Assembly: GCF_025716945.1 (NCBI RefSeq)
Contig: NZ_JAOVZT010000001.1
Location: forward strand, 617,648-681,647
Reading direction: 5' to 3'
Origin: Geodermatophilus sp. YIM 151500
GTDB lineage: Bacteria > Actinomycetota > Actinomycetes > Mycobacteriales > Geodermatophilaceae
Length of the DNA: 64,000 bases
Shown here: in pieces, positions 50,575-58,123 of the stretch
How positions within the stretch are numbered: position 1 is the stretch's first letter
Layout: the number at the start of each line of letters is the position of its first letter
Position numbers and translations under genes: made by a program
Notes under the pieces: generated by a model
What the model saw: the letters and a program-made list of their open reading frames with translations, nothing else
Database searches by the model: none
What the model was told of the DNA's origin: nothing

Positions 50575-52818
50575 TCACCGCCGCTCGGCGCGGGTCAGGG
50601 CCAGCAGCGCGATGTCGTCGGCGCGGTGGTCGCCCGCCAGGTCGGCGAGCAGCCGGTCGCACAGCCGGTCGGGGTCGTCGCCGGCCTCGGCCGCGACCGC
50701 CAGGACCCGGTCCAGGCCGGCGTCGATGTCGGTCGTGCGGCTCTCCACGAGACCGTCGGTGAACAGCAGCAGCGTGGCCCCCGGGACCAGCTCGGCCGCC
50801 CACTCGACGGCCGGCGACGGCGGCGCGCCGAGCATGGGCGCGGGCGGCACGGGCAGCAGCTCGGACCGGCCGCCGGCGATCAGCACCGGCGGCGGGTGTC
50901 CGGCCGAGGCCAGGCGCAGGCACCCCGACTGCAGGTCGAGGGTGGCGAACAGCGCCGTGGCCATGCGCTGCAGACCCAGGAACGGCCACCCCTTCTGCAA
51001 CCGGTCGACGACGGCCGCCGGCTCGGGGCGCTCGGCGAGCATGGCCCGGTAGACGCTGCGCAGCTGCCCCATCGTCGCCGCGGCGGTGATGTCGTGGCCC
51101 ACGACGTCGCCGACCGCCAGCGCCACGGTCGACCCGGGCACCACCGCCACGTCGTAGAAGTCGCCGCCGACGTCGACCCCGTGGCTGGCCGCGACGTAGC
51201 GCACCGCCACCGACAGCCCGGGCACCGACGGCGGTGCCGGCGGCAGCAGGAAGGCCTGCAGCGTGTGCGACGTGACCGCCTCGAACTCGTACCGCTGCGC
51301 CTTGTCCAGCACCTGCGCCACCTGCAGCGCGAGCTGTTCGGCCACCTCGACGTCGGCCGGGGTGAACGGTCCGCGCCGGGAGTCGTTCCCGAGCGTGATC
51401 GCGCCCAGCACCCGCCCGCCCACGCGCAGGGGCACGCTGACGAGGCTGACCAGCTCGAGCCGGCGGGCGACCTCGGCGTGCCGCGGGCCGGTGGTGATGC
51501 GCGTGAGCGCGGCCTCGTCGAGCCGGCGCACCCAGTGGGTGCGGCCGTCGGCCAGCGCCCGCGAGGCGGGGTGCACCGGATGCCGGCCGGGCAGGTGCGC
51601 CTCGCGCAGCTCGTCCAGGAGCGCCTGCCGGTCCGGATCGGCGTGGCGGGCGGCCGGCCGGGTCGGGCCGGAGTCGCCGACGAGGTCGACGACCGCCGCC
51701 GTGGCCAGCCGCCGGACGGTCAGGTCGGCCAGCCGCTGCACGGTCTCCGTCACGCTGGAGGCCTCGGCCATCAGCCGGGCCGCCTCCAGCAGGAGCGCCG
51801 ACCGCTGGGCCTGGCGCGCCGTCTCCTCGTGCAACCGGGCGCGCTCGAGCGCCTGGCCGGCCTGCCGCCCCAGCGTTGCCAGCAGCTCCAGGTCGGCGTC
51901 CGTCCGCACCGGTTCCGCGCCGGGCTCGGTCGGGTCGATCAGGCCCTCGTCGGGGGCGCCGAGCGCGATCACCAGCACCCCGAGGTAGTGGCTGTCGGCC
52001 GACACGGGGACGACGACGAGCCCGGTGAGCGCGGCCTCCTGCATCGCGGCCGCCATGGCCGGCCGCCGGCTGCGCAGCCCCTCGTCGAGCGGGACCGGTC
52101 GCACACCCTCGGCGAGCGTGAGCACCAGCCGGCCGCGCGCCGCCGCCTCCAGCTCGGCCAGGAGGTCCGCCGCCAACCCGCTCGACCGGGCGACGCCCAG
52201 CGTCGGCTCGTCGCCGTCCGTCCCGCCCAGCAGCACCAGCGCGGCGCCGCGCGCCCGGAGGGCCGCCCGGCCGCGCTCGACCACCACGGCGGCGACGTCG
52301 TCGACCGTGACGGCGGCCGCCAGGGCCGAGACGAGCTCGTGCAGCGTCCGGGCGCGGTGCTCGAGCCGCTCGGCCTTCCGCCGGGCGGAGAGCAGCTGCT
52401 CCTCGTACCGCCGCCGGTCCGCGGCTTCGAACAGGGTCGCCCGCACGAGCAGCGGCTGCCCCTCGTCGTCGCGCACCTCGACCGCGTTGAGCAGGCAGGG
52501 CAGGACCGAGCCGTCGGTCCGGAGGACGTCCACGGCGATCTCCCGGACGGCGCCGCGCATCCGCAGCAGCGGCGCGACGTTGGTCTCGTGGAAGACCCGG
52601 CTGCCCACGGCGAACAGGTCGGTCAGCCGGGCGCCCACCACGTCGGCGGCGACCCGCCCGGTCCAGGCGCACAGCGTCCGGTTCACCTTGACGACGCGGC
52701 CGTCGGGGGTGGCGGAGACGTAACCGACGGGTGCGTCCTCGTAGACGTCGGCGGGGTCCTCGTCGAGCGACCGGTGACCGCGCTCGGATTCGTCGAGCGG
52801 GCGGTGGGTCCCGGTCAT
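50575..52818 (-). CDS. rsbP: RsbP-like PAS-GAF-GAF-SpoIIE phosphatase
   Basis: The 747-residue protein contains a PAS domain (about residues 25-130; EDAPVGYVSATPDGRVVKVNRTLCAWTG). A helical linker and two GAF-like domains follow (about 165-320 and 350-500, ending FTPADVEVAEQLALQVAQVLDKAQ). A C-terminal SpoIIE PP2C domain has metal-binding acidic residues in GVDVGGDFYDVAV, VGDVVGHD, FTDGLVES and HRADDIALLAL. In Bacillus, RsbP with RsbQ dephosphorylates an anti-anti-sigma factor during energy stress. The ATG overlaps the stop of the RsbQ-like gene by 4 bp, which is the reason for the symbol; Bacillus RsbP itself has PAS-PP2C only, without GAF domains. Confidence 0.85.
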   Translation of the reverse strand: MTGTHRPLDESERGHRSLDEDPADVYEDAPVGYVSATPDGRVVKVNRTLCAWTGRVAADVVGARLTDLFAVGSRVFHETNVAPLLRMRGAVREIAVDVLRTDGSVLPCLLNAVEVRDDEGQPLLVRATLFEAADRRRYEEQLLSARRKAERLEHRARTLHELVSALAAAVTVDDVAAVVVERGRAALRARGAALVLLGGTDGDEPTLGVARSSGLAADLLAELEAAARGRLVLTLAEGVRPVPLDEGLRSRRPAMAAAMQEAALTGLVVVPVSADSHYLGVLVIALGAPDEGLIDPTEPGAEPVRTDADLELLATLGRQAGQALERARLHEETARQAQRSALLLEAARLMAEASSVTETVQRLADLTVRRLATAAVVDLVGDSGPTRPAARHADPDRQALLDELREAHLPGRHPVHPASRALADGRTHWVRRLDEAALTRITTGPRHAEVARRLELVSLVSVPLRVGGRVLGAITLGNDSRRGPFTPADVEVAEQLALQVAQVLDKAQRYEFEAVTSHTLQAFLLPPAPPSVPGLSVAVRYVAASHGVDVGGDFYDVAVVPGSTVALAVGDVVGHDITAAATMGQLRSVYRAMLAERPEPAAVVDRLQKGWPFLGLQRMATALFATLDLQSGCLRLASAGHPPPVLIAGGRSELLPVPPAPMLGAPPSPAVEWAAELVPGATLLLFTDGLVESRTTDIDAGLDRVLAVAAEAGDDPDRLCDRLLADLAGDHRADDIALLALTRAERR

Positions 52819-53612
52819 CGGCCGAGGAAGGCGCGGATGGCGGCGGTCGTCTCCTCCGGCGCGCTCAGCTGCGGGCAGTGACCGGTCGCGCGCAGCTGGA
52901 CGAAGGAGCTGTCCGGCACGTGCGCGTGCACGTACCGGCCGACGGGCACCGGCGCGATGACGTCCTCGCTGCACTGCAGCACGAGGGTGGGTACGGCGAC
53001 GCGCGGCAGATCGGCGCGGTTGTCGGACAGGAAGGTCACCCGGGCCAGGTGGCCGACGACGTCCGGGTCGGACCGGCAGAACAGCTCGGCCAGCTCGCCG
53101 GCCAGCTCGGGCCGGTCGGGGTTGGCCATGATGACCGGCGCCATCGCCGCCGCCCAGCCGACGTGGTTGGCCGCCTGGGCGGCCAGCAGGTCGGCGATGT
53201 CGGCCCGGCTGAACCCGCCGACGTAGTCGCCCTCGTCGACGTACCGCGGGCTCGGGCCGACCATGACCAGCGCACCGAAGAGCTCCGGCGCCTCCTGGAC
53301 GGCCAGCGCGCCGATCATCGCGCTCACCGAGTGGCCCACCAGGACGGCATCGCGCAGGTCGAGCTCCCGGCACACCTCGACGACGTCGGCCGCCCAGCCG
53401 GCGAGCGAGCCGTGCCGGTCGGGGTCGTAGGCGGACCGGTCGGCGCCGCCGTGCCCGGCGAGGTCGAGCAGCACGACCCGGTAGTCGGCGGCGAGGTCCG
53501 GCAGGACGAGCCGCCACATCGACTGGTCGCAGCCCAGCCCGTGCACGAGGACGAGCGGCCGGCCGTCGGGCGCCCCGGCGACCCGCACGTTGTGGCGTGC
53601 GAGGACGCTCAT
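52815..53612 (-). CDS. rsbQ: RsbQ-like alpha/beta hydrolase
   Basis: A 265-residue alpha/beta hydrolase that matches Bacillus RsbQ over its whole length, as I recall that sequence: LVHGLGCDQSMWRLV, LVGHSVSAMIGALAVQEAPELF, VMVGPSPRYVDEGDYVGGF, LQCSEDVIAPVPVGRYVHAH and ATGHCPQLS. The catalytic triad is Ser95, Asp217 and His245. RsbQ is needed to activate the RsbP phosphatase, probably by supplying or processing a small ligand sensed by PAS. The two genes are coupled by ATGA. Plant receptors D14/KAI2 belong to the same group. Confidence 0.9.
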   Translation of the reverse strand: MSVLARHNVRVAGAPDGRPLVLVHGLGCDQSMWRLVLPDLAADYRVVLLDLAGHGGADRSAYDPDRHGSLAGWAADVVEVCRELDLRDAVLVGHSVSAMIGALAVQEAPELFGALVMVGPSPRYVDEGDYVGGFSRADIADLLAAQAANHVGWAAAMAPVIMANPDRPELAGELAELFCRSDPDVVGHLARVTFLSDNRADLPRVAVPTLVLQCSEDVIAPVPVGRYVHAHVPDSSFVQLRATGHCPQLSAPEETTAAIRAFLGR

Positions 53613-53734
53613 GCGCCGAACCTACGGGACGGCGACGGCGGATCAAGCCCTCCGCTCGCACGGACCGGACGCCCCGGTCGAGCGGACGCGGCTGCCGCCG
53701 GACGGTGCCACCGGCGGCGTCCCAGGAGGGGCCG

Positions 53735-53962
53735 TCAGTAGCGGGAGGTGCCGCAGTCGGCGCAGCGCTTGCGGGGCGCCCGCGTCTCACCCCGGCAGTT
53801 CGGGCAGCTCCACGTCTCGGCCTCCGGCACGGACGCCCGCACACCGGCGCGGCCGCGGTCCAGCGCCGAGGCCCGCCCGGTCCCCGACGTCGGCCCGCCG
53901 GCCGCCGTCCGTGCCGGCCCGGGCGCCGGGTCGCTCCCGGGCACGCTCGTGGTGGTGACCAT
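53735..53962 (-). CDS. Small zinc-ribbon protein (75 aa)
   Basis: The 75-residue protein from ATG 53962 has a disordered Pro/Gly/Thr-rich N-terminal part. A C-terminal zinc ribbon follows with two Cys pairs, WSCPNCRG and KRCADCGTSRY, separated by a basic turn. The spacing suits a rubredoxin-like or RanBP2-like knuckle binding one zinc. The function is unknown. It is upstream of and co-directional with rsbQ, with 122 bp between. Confidence 0.6.
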   Translation of the reverse strand: MVTTTSVPGSDPAPGPARTAAGGPTSGTGRASALDRGRAGVRASVPEAETWSCPNCRGETRAPRKRCADCGTSRY

Positions 53963-54141
53963 GATCCCTCCGTCCTGGGCTCGCGGGACCTCGTCGTCCT
54001 CCGTCGCACCCGACGGTAGGCAGCGGTCGTGACGCGCCGGTGTCGCGGAGTTTGCGTCGGCGTGGCCGGTCGTCCCGGGCGCACCAGTGGCACCGCGCCC
54101 GGTGCCGTCCTCCGATCCGGCGCGGGGCCGAGCCGGAGGGC

Positions 54142-54795
54142 TCAGCCGCAGCCGCCGGCGCCGCACGCGCAGCCGGCGCAACCGGCGGGGCGCGCCGGCT
54201 CGGGCCCGGCGGCGACGGCCCGGAGGTTCACCGCGGCCAGCAGGACCGGGACGGCGAGCACGGCCACGGCCAGCGCGGTGACCACCGTCGCGACGCCGGC
54301 GGCCCGGTCCCAGCCCTGGAGGGTCCCCGTGGCGACGAGCGCGCCGGTGACCAGCACCGACCACACGAGCAGGGCCAGGCCGCCGCGCCGGGGCGTGCCC
54401 CGGCGGGTGAGCAGCCCGAGCGCCGCGCCGAGCAGCAGCACCGGGACGGCGACCAGCAGCACCCGACCGGCCAGCGCCGAGGGCACCAGGGCGACGGCGA
54501 CCGCGGCGGCGCCGACGACCAGCACGACCCCGCCCAGCGACCCGGCCGAGCCGGCCAGGTCGGGGACGTCGCCCAGCGAGCCGGACCGGGCGCCGCGCAC
54601 CAGCAGTGCGCCGCGGACGGCGAGGAACAGGCCGACCGCGCCGAGCAGCAGCCGCGCACCGCCGCCGTCCCAGACGACCGCGGTGCCCGCGACGGCGAGC
54701 ATCGCCAGGCCCAGCGCCAGCCACCGCGGCCAGGTGCGCCGGGCCACGGCGGGGGTCGTCTGCGCGGTCAGGATGCCGGAGGGGGCGGTCGTCAC
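54142..54795 (-). CDS. Multi-pass membrane protein with Cys-rich tail
   Basis: The 217-residue protein from GTG 54795 has about six hydrophobic segments (WLALGLAMLAVAGTAVVW, LLLGAVGLFLAVRGALLV, GGVVLVVGAAAVAVALVP, LLVAVPVLLLGAALGLL, ALLVWSVLVTGALVATG, TALAVAVLAVPVLLAAVNL). It ends with a Cys/Gly motif GCAGCACGAGGCG containing four cysteines, which may bind a metal. I do not recognise the family. GTG 54795 fits the start of the first helix better than the GTG-initiated longer frame from 54894. Confidence 0.6.
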   Translation of the reverse strand: MTTAPSGILTAQTTPAVARRTWPRWLALGLAMLAVAGTAVVWDGGGARLLLGAVGLFLAVRGALLVRGARSGSLGDVPDLAGSAGSLGGVVLVVGAAAVAVALVPSALAGRVLLVAVPVLLLGAALGLLTRRGTPRRGGLALLVWSVLVTGALVATGTLQGWDRAAGVATVVTALAVAVLAVPVLLAAVNLRAVAAGPEPARPAGCAGCACGAGGCG

Positions 54796-54973
54796 GGCTG
54801 CCAGTGTCCCCCACCGGCCGGCGGGCCGGACGCGCCCGTCCGGGCTCCGGTCGCCCGGTGGCCCGCCCCGCCGCCCGCCTCCTCCGCTGGTCACCGACGC
54901 GGATCGACCGGCGGGCCGTCCGGGGCTGTGCCACGCTCAGGTGTTCCCCCACCGCGGTCGGAAGGAGCGGGTC

Positions 54974-55816
54974 ATGAACGCGCGCAGGACCGCGGGGTCG
55001 GCGGCCGGGCAGGCCGCGCACAGCGACGCGCTGGAGCACCTGGCCCGCGTGGGCCTGATCGCCTACGGCGTGGTGCACCTGCTCGTCGCGTGGCTGGCGC
55101 TGCAGCTGGCGTGGGGCGGCGGAGGGGGCGAACCGGCCGACCAGTCCGGCGCCCTGGCCACGCTCGCGGAGACCCCGGTCGGCGGCCCGCTGCTGTGGGT
55201 GGTCGGGCTGGGCCTGGTGGCGCTGGCCGCGTGGCAGGCCGCCGAGGTCGCCCGCTGGCGGCACGGCTGGTCGGCGTCCGGGGAGGACCGCAAGAAGGCC
55301 CTGTGGAAGTCGGGCAAGGCGCTGGCCAAGGCGGTGGTCTACGGCGCGCTCGGCGTCCTCGCGCTGCGCTTCGCGACCGGCGGCGGGCAGTCCAGCGGCG
55401 GGCAGCAGCAGCAGACGGCCGCGGGCGTGCTCGGCTGGCCGGGCGGGCAGTGGATCGTCGGCGCCGCCGGGCTGGTCGTCATCGGCATCGGCGTCCACCA
55501 CGTCCACAAGGGCCTGTCCAAGGGCTTCCTGAAGGAGATCGACACGTCCAGGTCCGACGCGCGGGCCCGGCGGTTGGTCACCCGCGTCGGCCAGGTCGGG
55601 TACCCGGGCAAGGGCGTCGCCCTGCTGCTGGTCGGCGGCCTGGTCGTCTGGGCCGCGGTCACCTACGACCCGCAGAAGGCCGGCGGCCTGGACGCCGCGC
55701 TGCGCACCCTCCAGCAGGCCCCGTTCGGCTGGGCGCTGCTCACCCTCGTCGCGATCGGCATCGCCGCGTTCGGCGTCTTCTGCTTTGCCCGGGCCCGCTA
55801 CCCGGAGCGGCGGTGA
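54974..55816 (+). CDS. DUF1206 membrane protein
   Basis: A 280-residue integral membrane protein from ATG 54974, with GGAG 6 nt upstream. The three repeated two-helix units of DUF1206 are visible: ARVGLIAYGVVHLLVAWLALQL, GKALAKAVVYGALGVLALRF and GQVGYPGKGVALLLVGGLVVW, each opening with a xxGxxxYGxxx-type motif. Loops between them contain DQSGALATL-like and DAALRTLQQAPFG segments. The family is widespread in actinobacteria and uncharacterised. Confidence 0.88.
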   Translation: MNARRTAGSAAGQAAHSDALEHLARVGLIAYGVVHLLVAWLALQLAWGGGGGEPADQSGALATLAETPVGGPLLWVVGLGLVALAAWQAAEVARWRHGWSASGEDRKKALWKSGKALAKAVVYGALGVLALRFATGGGQSSGGQQQQTAAGVLGWPGGQWIVGAAGLVVIGIGVHHVHKGLSKGFLKEIDTSRSDARARRLVTRVGQVGYPGKGVALLLVGGLVVWAAVTYDPQKAGGLDAALRTLQQAPFGWALLTLVAIGIAAFGVFCFARARYPERR

Positions 55817-55882
55817 GCCGCCGGGGCGGGCATCAGGTCCTCCCCACGACCCGACTCCGCGCCCCGGTCCGCTCCGCGCTCG

Positions 55883-57097
55883 TCAGGTGACCCGCTCGAA
55901 GACCGCGGCCAGCCCCTGACCCCCGCCGATGCACATGGTCTCCAGGCCGTAGCGGGCGCCGCGGCGGTCCATCTCGCGCAGCAGCGTGGCCAGGATGCGC
56001 CCGCCGGTGGCGCCGACGGGGTGGCCGAGGGAGATGCCCGACCCGTTGACGTTGGTACGTGCGAAGTCGGACTCGGTGAACCCCCACTCGCGGGTCACGG
56101 CGAGCACCTGGCTGGCGAAGGCCTCGTTCAGCTCGATCAGGTCGACGTCGGCGAGCTTGAGATCGGCGGCGGCCAGGGCCTTGGCGGTGGCCGGCACCGG
56201 GCCGATGCCCATCGTCGCCGGCGGCACGCCACCGATGCCCCACGACACCAGCCGGGCGAGCGGGCGGAGGCCGAGCTCGGCGGCCCGGTCCGGGTGCGTG
56301 ACAACGCAGATCGCGGCCCCGTCGTTCTGGCCGCTGGCGTTGCCGGCGGTGACGGTGGCCTCCGGGTCGTCGCGGCCCAGGATCGGCCGCAGCCTCGCCA
56401 GCGTCTCGACGGACGAGTCGGCACGGATGTGCTCGTCGCGGTCGACGACCGTGTCGCCCTTCCGGCCGGGAACGGTCACCGGCACGAGCTCCTCGGCGAA
56501 GCGGCCGGCGTCGGTGGCCGCGGCGGCCCGTTGGTGGCTGCGGACGGCGTACTCGTCCTGCTCCTCGCGGCCGATCCGGTACTCGCGGCGCAGGTTCTCG
56601 GCGGTCTCCAGCATGCCGCCGGGCACCGGGTGGTTCTTCCCGCCGGCGGTCACGCGGCCGCGGGCCAGCCCGTCGTGCAGCAGGACGCCGGGGCCGGCCT
56701 TCACGCCCCAGCGCATGGCGGTCGAGTAGAACGGCGCGTTGCTCATCGACTCGGCGCCGCCGGCGAGGACGACGTCCGACGCCCCCGAGGAGACCTGCAT
56801 CGCCGCGTACAGCACCGCCTGCAGGCCCGAGCCGCAGCGCCGGTCGATCTGGATGCCGGTCGCGGTCACCGGCAGCCCGGCGTCGAGGGCGGCGACGCGC
56901 CCGATCGCCGGCGCATCCATCGTCGGGTAGCAGTGGCCGAGGACGACGTCGTCGACCGACTCCGGCGGCAGTCCGGTGCGCTCGAGCAGCGCCCGGATCA
57001 CGGTGCTGGCGAGGTCGACGGCCGGCACGTCGCGCAGCGACCCGCCGAAGCCGCCCACCGGTGTCCGCAACGGTTCGCAGATGACGGCATCGCGCAC
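55883..57097 (-). CDS. Acetyl-CoA C-acyltransferase (thiolase)
   Basis: A 404-residue thiolase from GTG 57097. Active-site residues are in place: the acylated cysteine in IDRRCGSGLQAVL (Cys88), the HPVGATGGR histidine near residue 360 and the second cysteine in TMCIGGGQGLA near 390. Typical blocks LIELNEAFASQVLAV and VNGSGISLGHP are present. It cleaves 3-oxoacyl-CoA or condenses two acyl-CoA units. No beta-oxidation partner is adjacent; the dehydrogenase pairs in this window could supply substrate. A 77-bp gap separates it from the STAS gene, which ends upstream on the same strand. Confidence 0.92.
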   Translation of the reverse strand: MRDAVICEPLRTPVGGFGGSLRDVPAVDLASTVIRALLERTGLPPESVDDVVLGHCYPTMDAPAIGRVAALDAGLPVTATGIQIDRRCGSGLQAVLYAAMQVSSGASDVVLAGGAESMSNAPFYSTAMRWGVKAGPGVLLHDGLARGRVTAGGKNHPVPGGMLETAENLRREYRIGREEQDEYAVRSHQRAAAATDAGRFAEELVPVTVPGRKGDTVVDRDEHIRADSSVETLARLRPILGRDDPEATVTAGNASGQNDGAAICVVTHPDRAAELGLRPLARLVSWGIGGVPPATMGIGPVPATAKALAAADLKLADVDLIELNEAFASQVLAVTREWGFTESDFARTNVNGSGISLGHPVGATGGRILATLLREMDRRGARYGLETMCIGGGQGLAAVFERVT

Positions 57098-57174
57098 GGG
57101 AACCCCCTGGTCGACCGGCAGTGTGTGCCCAGTCTGCCCCCGCGGCCGGGGGCCGCGGGAAGGGGGTCGGTCGG

Positions 57175-57543
57175 TCAGGCGGCGCTGCCGGTGCCCGGCT
57201 CCACCTGGACGACGCCGAGGAGCTCCCACAGCCCGGTGATCTGCAGCGGCCGGATCACCGCGCGCGAGGAGGCCAGCACGCGCAGCCGGACGTCGTCGCG
57301 CGCGGCCCGACGGTGCGCCGCGGCCAGCGCGGAGAGGCCCGCGGAGTCGAGGAAGGTCACCAGGTCGAGGTCGACGGTCACCTCGCGGGCGCCACCGTCG
57401 AGCACGGTGTCGAGGTGGCGACGCAGCAGCGGGGCCGAGGAGGAGTCGATCTCCCCCATGGCGGTGACCCGGACCTGCGCCGCGGATCCGGAGACGGTCA
57501 CGGAGACGAGGTCGCTGGTGGGGTCGATGGAGGTTGCGGTCAC
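57175..57543 (-). CDS. STAS-domain anti-sigma factor antagonist
   Basis: A 122-residue protein made of one STAS domain: VRVTAMGEIDSSSAPLLRRHLD, EVTVDLDLVTFLDSAGLSALAAAHRRA and RLRVLASSRAVIRPLQITGLWELLG. The phosphorylatable serine is Ser67 in FLDSAGL. Such proteins bind an anti-sigma kinase when unphosphorylated. SpoIIE-type phosphatases that could act on it are encoded at 11656-13257 and 50575-52818. No kinase gene is nearby. Confidence 0.88.
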   Translation of the reverse strand: MTATSIDPTSDLVSVTVSGSAAQVRVTAMGEIDSSSAPLLRRHLDTVLDGGAREVTVDLDLVTFLDSAGLSALAAAHRRAARDDVRLRVLASSRAVIRPLQITGLWELLGVVQVEPGTGSAA

Positions 57544-57651
57544 GGGTGCACCTCTCAGTAGTGGTGCCTGCCGGTCGGGGCCGACGGTGGACCTCGGACG
57601 CTCGAGGCACCAGCCCGAGCGAGGCGGCTCGTGTGTTCAACCGCATCCCGG

Positions 57652-57681
57652 ACCCTAGGGTCGGAAGCCCCTGTTTGGCAA
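57652..57681 (-). promoter_or_regulatory. Candidate promoter of the STAS gene
   Basis: On the minus strand TTGCCA (57681-57676) and TAGGGT (57657-57652) are spaced by 18 bp and lie about 110 bp upstream of the STAS start. This fits an actinobacterial -35/-10 pair with a TAnnnT -10. Confidence 0.35.
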
Positions 57682-57769
57682 GGGAGCGCAAGATAGTTGT
57701 GCCCCACCAGTCACAGGTGCTTCGCGGCGGCTCGCGGCGGCTCGCATCCCGGCGCGGATACTGCTAGGC

Positions 57770-58078
57770 GTGCCGACCGCTCCCGCCTCCCGCAGGACGA
57801 CCGTGCTCGTCGTCGCCGCGTGCGCGGCCGGCGCGGTCCTCGCGTTCCTGCTGCTCGACCCCGTGCTCGCCGCGGCCCTGACCATCGGCGGCACGACGCT
57901 GGCCCTGGTCGCCCTGCTGGCCCGCGACTGGGACCGGCACCCCGACTTCGAGCAACGCGAGCTCGCCCGCGCCCGCCGCCGGGCGGTGAAGCGCGAGCGC
58001 ACCACGGAGGCCCGGGCCCGCGACCGCGCCCGGTGGGAGGCGTACCAGGCGAAGAAGGCCGGCCGCCGCCCGGGGTGA
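57770..58078 (+). CDS. Small membrane protein (102 aa)
   Basis: A 102-residue frame from GTG 57770. Two adjacent membrane helices (TTVLVVAACAAGAVLAFLLL and AAALTIGGTTLALVALLA, residues 10-50) are followed by a very basic, helical cytoplasmic tail rich in Arg, Ala and Glu. No family assignment. It converges with the sacsin-like gene at 58124 and is divergent from the STAS gene. Confidence 0.6.
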   Translation: MPTAPASRRTTVLVVAACAAGAVLAFLLLDPVLAAALTIGGTTLALVALLARDWDRHPDFEQRELARARRRAVKRERTTEARARDRARWEAYQAKKAGRRPG

Positions 58079-58123
58079 CCGCCGTCCGCGTGCCCGGCCG
58101 TCGTGCCCCGCACCGGACGGTGA

